Shown here piece after piece: positions 1 through 6,205 of a stretch of 14,477 nucleotides of DNA. Position 1 is the stretch's first letter. Every line of letters begins with the position of its first letter. The notes under the pieces were generated by a model. The model was given only the letters and a program-made list of their open reading frames with translations. It made no database searches and was not told where the DNA came from. The translations under genes and the position numbers were made by a program. Source of the stretch: UBA4416 sp044340865 (GTDB lineage: Bacteria > Bacteroidota > Bacteroidia > B-17B0 > Aurantibacillaceae); assembly GCA_044340865.1 (NCBI GenBank), contig JBIISW010000055.1:1-14477 (forward strand), given 5' to 3'.

Positions 1-685
1 ATTTTAAATGTTGTGTTTTATGAAAAATCATACCTAAAACTATAATAGATATCAAACCGTAAAATATGAGTCCTGATTTTGAACTAATTTTAATGAGCAA
101 CTGAGTCGACATCGGTAATTCTGTTCTAGTATGTCTAAATATATCGCTAAACATAGGCACTACAAACGAGAGCATAAATTGTACAATTAAAACGCTCATT
201 GTTAAAACCACAACAGGGTAGGTGAGTGTTCCTATTATTTGTCGGCGCAGTTTAATTGCACTTGTATAAAATTTTCCTAATTCAATTAATACTTCTGATA
301 ATTTACCTGATTCTTCTCCGATTTTTATACTTTGATATTCATAAACCGAAAACGTTTTTGAATGCTTATGCATGGCTTCCCAAATAGATAGCCCTGATAT
401 AATATCGTTTTTAATTTGTTCTAAAATTATTTTATGTTTTTTTACTTTTTGTTGATCTTCAATAATTTCAAAAGCAGTTTTAATATCAATACCTGAAGAT
501 AGGAGCAAGCCTAATTCTGAATAAAATGCTTCTTTTTGATTTTGTCCAAATTTTTTATCAAAAAAAGCAATTTCTACATTTAAGATTGTTGTTAATTTTT
601 CGGCTAAACTTTCTGAAGGTTTATCAGTTGGCACTTTCTTTTGTTGAGCCTTGGTTTCAAATTTTGATAAATCAATTGAACTCAT
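1..685 (-). CDS. Type II secretion/type IV pilus platform protein, GspF/PilC family (3' end outside window)
   Basis: Inner-membrane platform protein of a type II secretion or type IV pilus-like machine; it would couple the assembly ATPase to pseudopilin polymerisation. About 228 N-terminal residues are visible and the gene runs off the left edge. After a polar N-terminal segment of about 45 residues comes one T2SF domain (about 50-175), with ELGLLLSSGIDIKTAFEII matching the usual start of the domain and IGEESGKLSEVL its middle. A hydrophobic segment follows at about 150-178 (GTLTYPVVVLTMSVLIVQF and onward to VVPMF), as is typical of the first GspF membrane helix, and a second begins near 203. 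The ATG at 683-685 overlaps the end of the upstream pseudopilin gene by 14 bp, which supports this start and implies translational coupling. The second T2SF domain should lie beyond base 1. The family is clear; whether it serves secretion, pili or DNA uptake is not. Confidence 0.9.
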   Translation of the reverse strand, partial: MSSIDLSKFETKAQQKKVPTDKPSESLAEKLTTILNVEIAFFDKKFGQNQKEAFYSELGLLLSSGIDIKTAFEIIEDQQKVKKHKIILEQIKNDIISGLSIWEAMHKHSKTFSVYEYQSIKIGEESGKLSEVLIELGKFYTSAIKLRRQIIGTLTYPVVVLTMSVLIVQFMLSFVVPMFSDIFRHTRTELPMSTQLLIKISSKSGLIFYGLISIIVLGMIFHKTQHLK

Positions 686-1187
686 CGGGAGGTACTTCTT
701 CAAGGTTTTTAGTTAAAATGCTTGTTGCATCATATTGTTTATGGAAAGATACATCAAATTTTTGATTCTGAAAAAACACCTGACAGTTAAATTTTTCAAT
801 TAAGGTAGAGCTAGTTTCATCGTTATATTTTAAAAATTGGTAGTCTTGTTTTTTAGCAACTAAATAAAACGTATCGGTATGTGACTTAAATTTCAAAACC
901 ATATTTTTATCAGTTATTTGCAAAATAGCAGTAACCGAATCCGAATTAAATCTAATGTCATCATCAGTTGTTTTTTCTATTTTATCAGCATGGTTAGATA
1001 AAAAATAAAGTGCATTATTAAGCTGATTATAATCGGTAATAAATTTATTTTGAATAGTATAATTTACAAATAATTTCTGAATTTGATTATATCCTAAAAA
1101 CGAAAACACAACTAAAATACCTGATAGTGTCATACTAACAAGTAATTCAATTATAGTGAATGCTTTTATTTTTTGTTTAATGAGCAT
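672..1187 (-). CDS. Minor pseudopilin-like protein with prepilin N-terminal methylation motif (171 aa)
   Basis: Probable minor pseudopilin (GspH/GspJ-like size and position) inserted in the inner membrane and assembled into a short pseudopilus. From the ATG at 1187 it begins MLIKQKIKAFTIIELLVSM: a short basic leader, then Phe(+1), Glu(+5) and a hydrophobic helix of about 20 residues. The residue before the cleavage point is Ala rather than the usual Gly. The remaining 140 or so residues are polar and unrecognised, including a polar mid-region (KIEKTTDDDIRF) and several beta-like stretches. An in-frame ATG at 1208 would add seven hydrophobic residues ahead of the basic leader, which does not fit a class III leader. 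The 1187 start overlaps the upstream stop by 11 bp, like the other junctions here. It lies between another pseudopilin gene and gspF. Family membership is well supported; the exact subtype is inference. Confidence 0.85.
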   Translation of the reverse strand: MLIKQKIKAFTIIELLVSMTLSGILVVFSFLGYNQIQKLFVNYTIQNKFITDYNQLNNALYFLSNHADKIEKTTDDDIRFNSDSVTAILQITDKNMVLKFKSHTDTFYLVAKKQDYQFLKYNDETSSTLIEKFNCQVFFQNQKFDVSFHKQYDATSILTKNLEEVPPDEFN

Positions 1188-1524
1188 AAATGAGTTTATG
1201 AATAACACAAATTTCTTTTTCTTGAATTGAAGAAACAGTAATTTTTAAAATGACACAGTCGGGGTAAAGATCTGAACGCTTAATTGTTTTTTTTATAGTA
1301 AACTCTTCTTGTTTAAAATTATCATCAAAATAATTATGTTCAATATCACTTTTTAATAAATAGGCATTTGCTATTTCATTTGCTTTTAATTTTATAAAAG
1401 GCTGGGTTGATTGTTGAATGTTTAAGTAAATGATAATACCCAAAGTAGAAGTAAATACAATAATTACTATTGCAATTAACACTTCTGGTAATGTATTTCC
1501 ATTATATTTTTTATTTAAAACCAT
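1177..1524 (-). CDS. Minor pseudopilin-like protein, GspI/PilV-like (115 aa)
   Basis: Small prepilin-like protein, probably a minor pseudopilin. From the ATG at 1524 it begins MVLNKKYNGNTLPEVLIAI: Gly(-1), Asn(+1), Pro(+4), Glu(+5), followed by a hydrophobic helix through IVIIVFTSTLGIIIYL. TLPEVLIA is close to the classical TLIEVLIA of GspI/PilV proteins, though Asn replaces Phe at +1. The globular part is only about 80 residues and contains two cysteines (in PDCVILKI and KEICVIH) that could form a disulfide. An upstream in-frame ATG at 1563 would add 13 very basic residues and overlap the neighbour by 49 bp. The 1524 start gives a 10 bp overlap, in keeping with the other junctions. The gene is in the same operon as the GspK-like gene before it and the second pseudopilin after it. 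Confidence 0.85.
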   Translation of the reverse strand: MVLNKKYNGNTLPEVLIAIVIIVFTSTLGIIIYLNIQQSTQPFIKLKANEIANAYLLKSDIEHNYFDDNFKQEEFTIKKTIKRSDLYPDCVILKITVSSIQEKEICVIHKLIYAH

Positions 1525-2771
1525 TGAGCGCAAACGTATTTTTTTTCTTTTTGTAAAAACCAATCAGGAACAACAAGGTGTGTATTGTATTTTTTTGGAT
1601 TGATATGACAGTTTAGTAAATGATTTTCATAAATGCCTGAAGGCGTTTGTAATATTAAAGTTTGACAAAAAATAGAACCATATAAATTTCCTTGAACTTC
1701 GGCATAATTTGAACTATATAAATTTCCAATTAATTCAAATTTAGAATTTACCTTAATCATCATTTTTGATAATTCTAATTTATCATTAGCTGCTAATAAA
1801 CCGCCTTTAAATTTACATTCTTTGCCAAAAAAAATACCTCTTATGTTTGGGTTTTCTGTTTTACTTGGTGCATTTGAATAAACACAAAAAGAAGAGGGAT
1901 AATTAAACTCGCAATTGTCTTCTGTAATGATTGAGTCTTTTGCAATGACGTGAACATTACCTTTAAATTTTGTTTTAAAAATAATTTTTCGGGCAATTAG
2001 CAATACATTATTAAGTTCACAATTATTTTCAACAGTAATACTATTTGCAGCAATGAGTTTAATGTTGTTTGATAGTTTTACATTACTCAACAGTATTGAG
2101 CCTTGCTGTATGACAGTTGTTTTATGTTTAAAAGATTGATTCAAATTATCAGGAATGAAAGACAATAAACTATCCGAATAATTATTGAGTTGATTTTGAA
2201 TAAATTCAATATCTTTTAAATAAGTAGGATTTAGTCCAGGAATGTAACTTGGCGAAGGTTTTATAAATTCTCTCACTGAATTTAAATCAGAAAAACTAGT
2301 TCCTTCAATATATGCTGATTGTACGCCAGCCTGGGGTAAATAGCAATATCCATTAAACTTAATTTTTCCAGCTAAACTAACAGGTCTATTTTGATCTGCA
2401 ATCATCAAAGCAGTATCTCTAAACGCATTGCATCCAAATAAACCAGTTTGTTGAATTTTGAAATGTGTGTTTTTTGCTTTAACATCAATTAACGTAAAAC
2501 AACCCCAAGGCGTTTTACGCACTATGACCGAATCGTTATTATAAGACATTTTTTGCCAAGAACCTTCATTAAGTGAACTGAAGTATTCGGACTTGGCAAT
2601 TTCAAAACCACTTTCTAAACTTAGTTGTAGTTGACTTAAACTAGCCTGAGATTGAACCGATTTAAGATTAAAATAAGCTATTAAAATAAATAAACTTAAT
2701 ATAATAGAAACCAAAATGGAAATGATTATCGAAACATATAAAGCTCCTCCTTTTAGCTTTACCGCAATCAT
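1515..2771 (-). CDS. GspK/PilX-like membrane-anchored protein with predicted beta-helical body (418 aa)
   Basis: The N-terminus (MIAVKLKGGALYVSIIISIL, hydrophobic to about residue 34) has a basic leader, Gly-Gly and an ALYV start. This resembles the GspK/PilX pattern G-x-ALLV rather than a standard pseudopilin, and it has no Glu at +5; true GspK proteins also lack that Glu. Residues of about 35-210 are an unrecognised region with several cysteines. From about 220 to 390 there are repeated short strands (SILLSNVKLSNNIKLIAANS, VENNCELNNVLLIARKIIF, GNVHVIAKDSIITEDNCEF, KFKGGLLAANDKLEL) of a spacing that suggests a right-handed beta-helix, as in polymer-forming bactofilin-like or pectate-lyase-like proteins. 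The start overlaps the upstream stop by one base (TAATG), and its end overlaps the next pseudopilin by 10 bp. I infer a large tip or adhesin-like subunit of the pseudopilus; function is unproven. Confidence 0.75.
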   Translation of the reverse strand: MIAVKLKGGALYVSIIISILVSIILSLFILIAYFNLKSVQSQASLSQLQLSLESGFEIAKSEYFSSLNEGSWQKMSYNNDSVIVRKTPWGCFTLIDVKAKNTHFKIQQTGLFGCNAFRDTALMIADQNRPVSLAGKIKFNGYCYLPQAGVQSAYIEGTSFSDLNSVREFIKPSPSYIPGLNPTYLKDIEFIQNQLNNYSDSLLSFIPDNLNQSFKHKTTVIQQGSILLSNVKLSNNIKLIAANSITVENNCELNNVLLIARKIIFKTKFKGNVHVIAKDSIITEDNCEFNYPSSFCVYSNAPSKTENPNIRGIFFGKECKFKGGLLAANDKLELSKMMIKVNSKFELIGNLYSSNYAEVQGNLYGSIFCQTLILQTPSGIYENHLLNCHINPKKYNTHLVVPDWFLQKEKKYVCAQWF

Positions 2772-3538
2772 TATGTCTTAATTGTATTTTGTTCAACATT
2801 TTTAACCGCTTCACTTTTTTTAGCTTTACGTTTAAATAATGACTTCTTTTCTTTTATTGGAGTTGTTGAATCTTCTTTTGGTTTAGATTCAATTTGTGTT
2901 TTTGATTTTTTCTTTTTAAAAAAAATAGTATGTCCTTTTTTATTTTTTATTGTACTAGAACTATCTCTAGATTCTGTCTTTTTTACTTTTTTAAGCTCTT
3001 TAATAATCAAATTTCCATTTTTGTATTCTTGAACTAAAATTACTTTACCATTTTTATCGTAAGTTTTAAATTTTCCGTTTAAAACATCATTTTTAAATTT
3101 ACCAGTTGCAATTAAATCTCCATCTATGTTATATAAACTATAATTTCCATTTTTCTTTCCATCCCTCCAATTTGTAACTTCCTTTAATTTTCCATCAGGA
3201 TACCAATTTTTCCATTCACTCGATTTTATACCATATTTAAATTCTCCGCTTTCAAACAATTGATTATTTAAATAGAAAGAATGGTAATATCCATGTAATA
3301 ATTTACCATCATAACCACCTTTGGTTTCCATTATTTTTTGAGAAGTATACCAATGGTAAATTAAATTTACATTAGGTGTAATTTTTTTAGAATCTTTAAG
3401 CATTTGAGTTTTAACGGTGTAATTTTCATAATTAACCGTAATATTAAAAGATTTCATTTTATCGGGCTCTACAAAACGTTGAGCAAAACAAAATAGAGTA
3501 ATTTCTAAAAATATAAGGGTGTAAATAAGTTTGATCAT
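2771..3538 (-). CDS. Exported MORN-repeat (YwqK-like) protein with lysine-rich tail (255 aa)
   Basis: First gene of the pseudopilin operon. Residues 1-20 form a signal peptide (hydrophobic LIYTLIFLEITLFCFA, likely cleaved before Gln20). No acceptable lipobox precedes the Cys. Residues of about 82-175 contain four MORN-variant repeats with the G-x-(W/Y/F)-x-x-(W/Y)-x-x-(D/N)-G-(K/Q)-L pattern, for example SSEWKNWYPDGKLKE, NGNYSLYNIDGDLIATG and LNGKFKTYDKNGKVI. This arrangement is typical of the many Bacteroidota proteins annotated as YwqK antitoxin-like, most of which have no tested function. From about 180 to the end the sequence is low-complexity and very rich in Lys, with KKKK runs and Ser/Thr. 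The stop shares one base with the next start (TAATG). Being exported makes a classical intracellular antitoxin role unlikely; a cell-surface or periplasmic role beside the pseudopilus is inference. Confidence 0.75.
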   Translation of the reverse strand: MIKLIYTLIFLEITLFCFAQRFVEPDKMKSFNITVNYENYTVKTQMLKDSKKITPNVNLIYHWYTSQKIMETKGGYDGKLLHGYYHSFYLNNQLFESGEFKYGIKSSEWKNWYPDGKLKEVTNWRDGKKNGNYSLYNIDGDLIATGKFKNDVLNGKFKTYDKNGKVILVQEYKNGNLIIKELKKVKKTESRDSSSTIKNKKGHTIFFKKKKSKTQIESKPKEDSTTPIKEKKSLFKRKAKKSEAVKNVEQNTIKT

Positions 3539-3724
3539 TTTTTATAACTATAATATAAAATTAGCAAATATTAGGCTTGTTTGCAAGTTTGATAATTGCT
3601 AGTTTTAAAGTCGAATTCATACTATTATAAATTTGCAACTTTATTTAAGAATTATACATAAAGTCATTAAAAATAATTCTGGAAATAATCAAAACAAATA
3701 GCTGTTATTTAAGAATTAACAACA

Positions 3725-3747
3725 GGTGGATAATTAGGTGGATAATT
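3725..3747 (-). repeat. Tandem 12-bp repeat with DnaA-box-like words
   Basis: GGTGGATAATTA at 3725-3736 is followed directly by GGTGGATAATTT at 3737-3748. Read on the minus strand each contains TTATCCACC, one base from the DnaA-box consensus TTATCCACA. A weaker related word, CGTGGATTA, is at 3772-3780. Immediately left is a near palindrome, CTGTT at 3702-3706 and AACAG at 3721-3725 with TTAA in both arms. The words are visible directly; an origin or DnaA-regulatory role is only a possibility, since dnaA is not in the window. Confidence 0.4.
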
Positions 3748-3769
3748 TTCTCTTTTGATATCGGTTTTT

Positions 3770-3929
3770 ATCGTGGATTATCAAAAAAGTAAAATGTATA
3801 AAATCTCCTGAAACCTTTAATATCAATGAGTTTGATAAACTGATAATCCCAGATTAAGTAAGAGTTATTAACTTCCGTACGGGCTACGAAAGTAGTATTA
3901 AACCACAACTTAGGTTGTGGTTTTTTTAT
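3770..3929 (+). ncRNA. Candidate structured small RNA ending in a terminator (boundaries uncertain)
   Basis: On the plus strand, GGATTATC (3775-3782) can pair with GATAATCC (3842-3849), enclosing a small hairpin GTTT-GAT-AAAC (3830-3840). Next come a nine-pair hairpin with one mismatch (3871-3893) and an intrinsic terminator (3900-3927). No protein gene lies upstream on this strand, so the terminator needs another client, and a small RNA is the simplest. A TAAATTTG word (TAnnTTTG type) near 3628 could be its -7 box, though no matching -33 box was seen. It matches no RNA family I can name; 6S, SRP, tmRNA and RNase P signatures were not seen. The 5' end given is the first paired element, not a mapped start. 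Confidence 0.3.
3900..3927 (+). terminator. Rho-independent terminator, plus orientation
   Basis: The stem is AACCACAAC (3901-3909) with GTTGTGGTT (3914-3922), loop TTAG, plus one more A-T pair, followed by a run of seven T ending at 3927. On the minus strand the stem is followed by TAATACTACTTT, a poor U-tract, so it would serve the glycosyltransferase operon (stop at 3945) only weakly. The plus orientation is clearly the better one. Confidence 0.7.
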
Positions 3930-3944
3930 GAAATAAAAGTTTAA

Positions 3945-5087
3945 TTATTTCGCCAATTTATTTAGAATAGTAATGAGATGAGTAGAAACAATATCCCAGT
4001 TAAAGTGATTTTTTATTACATCTAATGAGGCTTGTTTTTTTGAGTCTATATTTTTACAAGTTATAACTTCCTGTAAAGCATCTGTTAGTTCTTTTTGTTC
4101 AAGGGGTTTTATTAGCCAACCATTATTGTTATTGACAAGTTTAGACACGGCACCAACATCTGTAGCCACAATTGCTAAACCGCAGGCCATCGCTTCTAAA
4201 ATGGCATTAGGAAACCCTTCGCTATAACTTGGACAAACCAGCACATCATTTTGACGAAGTAGGTGTTGAATTTTTTCAAAAGATCTTACTTCTCCATGGT
4301 AAGTAATTCTAGAATCCTGTATTTTATCGTTAGTTGCAATAGGTCCAATAAATTCGAAAGTAAATGCACTTTTCTTTTCAATTAAAAAGCGAATAGCCGT
4401 ATTTAATTCATTAATTCCTTTTCTTTTCTCAGCTCTTCCCATAAATACAAATCTCATGATAGGATTTGTCTGTTTTGATATGGAATCACTAATTAATACG
4501 TTTTCAATGCCTGATTCTAATTCAATGATTTGTGTATTATTTACACCTAAAGATTGAATAATTGACGTTATTTTTCCGCCATATGAAAAAACTACATCAG
4601 ATTTTAAATTTATGTTTTTGACAAATGGCTTTAGTAAATATTGTTGAAGTTTAGATTTTATGCCACTTGTTTTTTGAAACATTTCATATCCATGAAAATT
4701 AATTCCAATGTTAGGACACGGTAATCCTTTTTCTTTTTCTGAAATTAATTTCCAACCAGTAAAACCTTTGGCGTAAATAAAATCATATTCTTTTAGCGAT
4801 GATTTAATTTTTTCAAAAATTAGATTTGAATACCGAAAAGAATTGTAAATATAATGTCCAGGAAATTTGATGGATTTAGGAAAAGGAATGACAATAGCAT
4901 GAATAAATTTCTTTTCTTCAGCATTAAAACATTCTAATGAATTAATATCTAATTGGCTTTGATTAAAATGAAATAAATCAACATGAATATTGTTTTTTGC
5001 TAAATATTTAGCCAAATAAAATGAGTGCTTTTGCATGCCTCCAATAACGTAAGGATAAATTCCGTCTGTGAGTAATGCAACACGCAT
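3945..5087 (-). CDS. Glycosyltransferase family 4 (GT-B fold), 380 aa
   Basis: Retaining glycosyltransferase that probably adds a sugar from a nucleotide donor to a surface polysaccharide or lipid-linked glycan on the cytoplasmic face of the inner membrane. The N-terminal GT-B domain starts MRVALLTDGIYPYVIGGMQK, with the glycine-rich GGMQKH acceptor/phosphate loop of GT4 enzymes. The C-terminal donor domain contains FVFMGRAEKRKGI (about 213-225), with the Arg/Lys that contact the donor phosphates, and the EX7E motif in PSYSEGFPNAILEAMACG (Glu290 and Glu298), followed by IVATDVGAV. Length is normal for GT4 and the gene appears intact. The ATG lies 5 bp after the stop of wecB, so the two are almost surely co-transcribed. 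The exact sugar and acceptor cannot be read from sequence; an HexNAc- or ManNAc-containing glycan is suggested by the neighbour. Confidence 0.9.
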   Translation of the reverse strand: MRVALLTDGIYPYVIGGMQKHSFYLAKYLAKNNIHVDLFHFNQSQLDINSLECFNAEEKKFIHAIVIPFPKSIKFPGHYIYNSFRYSNLIFEKIKSSLKEYDFIYAKGFTGWKLISEKEKGLPCPNIGINFHGYEMFQKTSGIKSKLQQYLLKPFVKNINLKSDVVFSYGGKITSIIQSLGVNNTQIIELESGIENVLISDSISKQTNPIMRFVFMGRAEKRKGINELNTAIRFLIEKKSAFTFEFIGPIATNDKIQDSRITYHGEVRSFEKIQHLLRQNDVLVCPSYSEGFPNAILEAMACGLAIVATDVGAVSKLVNNNNGWLIKPLEQKELTDALQEVITCKNIDSKKQASLDVIKNHFNWDIVSTHLITILNKLAK

Positions 5088-5092
5088 GTTAA

Positions 5093-6196
5093 TTAAATAA
5101 CGTTAGATAGTTGCTCAAAAATACGCTCTGTCGCTTTACCATCCCAAAACTTTGGAATGCTACCTTTTTTGTATGTTCCATTCTCGATTTCATTTAAATA
5201 CGATTTAATTATTTCTAACTCAAATGGAATTAAGGTATTTGTACCTTCAGTGCATGTAATTGGACGCTCTGTATTAGGACGCAACGTTAAGCAAGGGATT
5301 TTTAAAAATGTACTTTCCTCCTGAATACCGCCACTATCAGTTAAAATAAATTTACTGTACTTAATTAATTTTTGAAATGCAAAATAGTCTAATGGTTGAG
5401 TAAAAATAAGTTCTTCAATCGCTTCGAATTCTTGTTTCAAATTAAAATTTTCAATATTTTTTAAAGTACGAGGATGAACAGGAAAAACAATCTTATACGA
5501 TTTAGAAATATGCAAAAGTAGATCTAATAATTTTCGCAATCCTTCCTTTGTATCAACCGTTGCAGGTCTATGCATGGTTATAAGTACATATTTTTTTTGC
5601 TCTAATTGTAAAGTGTTTAGAATATCAGATTCCTCAATTTCTTTTTCAAAGGCAACCATGGTGTCAATCATTGTATTTCCAACAAAAAACAGATTACGTT
5701 CATCAACGCCATCATTTATTAAATTGTCCCAACCACTTTGTTCAGTCACTAAAAAATAGTTAGTAATATTGTCTGTAATGATTCGATTATGTTCTTCAGG
5801 CATTGTTTTGTCATAACTCCTCAGTCCACTTTCAACATGTGCTATTTTTATGTTTAATTTATTAGCTGTAATGGCAGCAGCAACTGTTGAATTAACATCA
5901 CCGACAACCATAATTAAATCGGGTTTAAATTCAGTAATCACAAGTTGTTCAAGCTTCATCATGATTTCAGCAATTTGTGTATTAGCTGAAGCTGTTGTTG
6001 TAATATTTAAAAAATAATCGGGTATTAAATTGAATTGTGTAAAAAACACATCCGCCATTTTATGGTCGAAGTGTTGTCCGGTATGTACAATTTTTAAATC
6101 AATATTTTTATACTGAGAAACAACTTTTTTAAATTGAGTGACTTTAATGAAATTTGGTCTCGTTCCAATAACGACTAATATTTTTTTTGCATCCAT
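5093..6196 (-). CDS. wecB: UDP-N-acetylglucosamine 2-epimerase (non-hydrolysing)
   Basis: Interconverts UDP-GlcNAc and UDP-ManNAc in the cytoplasm, supplying ManNAc-type sugars for surface polysaccharide. Diagnostic motifs are in order: GTRPNFIKV (11-19), HTGQHFDHKM (38-47), VVGDVNSTVAAA (97-108, Asp100), AHVESGLRSYDKTMPEEHNR (119-138, with Glu122 and the PEE acidic pair), ITMHRPATVD (His209), VHPRT, and LTDSGGIQEESTFLKIPCLT followed by RPNTERPIT. These correspond to the catalytic Asp, Glu, Glu and His described for the E. coli enzyme. Its 367 residues are the normal family length. It starts 10 bp after the DUF4270 gene and ends 5 bp before the glycosyltransferase. No wecC-like ManNAc dehydrogenase is in the window. 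The name mnaA would be equally valid. Confidence 0.95.
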   Translation of the reverse strand: MDAKKILVVIGTRPNFIKVTQFKKVVSQYKNIDLKIVHTGQHFDHKMADVFFTQFNLIPDYFLNITTTASANTQIAEIMMKLEQLVITEFKPDLIMVVGDVNSTVAAAITANKLNIKIAHVESGLRSYDKTMPEEHNRIITDNITNYFLVTEQSGWDNLINDGVDERNLFFVGNTMIDTMVAFEKEIEESDILNTLQLEQKKYVLITMHRPATVDTKEGLRKLLDLLLHISKSYKIVFPVHPRTLKNIENFNLKQEFEAIEELIFTQPLDYFAFQKLIKYSKFILTDSGGIQEESTFLKIPCLTLRPNTERPITCTEGTNTLIPFELEIIKSYLNEIENGTYKKGSIPKFWDGKATERIFEQLSNVI

Positions 6197-6205
6197 TATA
6201 AAAAA

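Larger units (their letters stand above)
3539..3944. other. Non-coding gap of about 400 bp with structured elements
   Basis: This is the only gene-free stretch longer than 300 bp in the window. No ORF of more than a few codons was seen on either strand. The left part (3539-3700) is plain AT-rich sequence, presumably including the promoter of the pseudopilin operon, although no clean TAnnTTTG box was found there facing minus. The right part (3702-3930) holds a near inverted repeat, two tandem DnaA-box-like words, a long-range inverted repeat, a local hairpin and a plus-strand terminator; each is listed separately. Confidence 0.7.

Noticed and set aside
526..765. Plus-strand open frame of 79 codons
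   Set aside because: It lies antisense across the start of gspF and the end of the pseudopilin gene, both well supported on the minus strand; no family motif is visible in its translation.
3539..3944. Known RNA families (6S, SRP RNA, tmRNA, RNase P RNA, common riboswitches) in the gap
   Set aside because: The characteristic conserved words of these RNAs were not found, so the element is reported only as an unclassified candidate.
3945..5087. Possible capsule or O-antigen locus boundary
   Set aside because: Only one epimerase and one glycosyltransferase are present, with no flippase, polymerase or further transferases, so calling a full polysaccharide locus is not supported.
5574..5759. Plus-strand open frame within wecB
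   Set aside because: Antisense to a strongly conserved enzyme whose motifs run through this stretch; no independent support.
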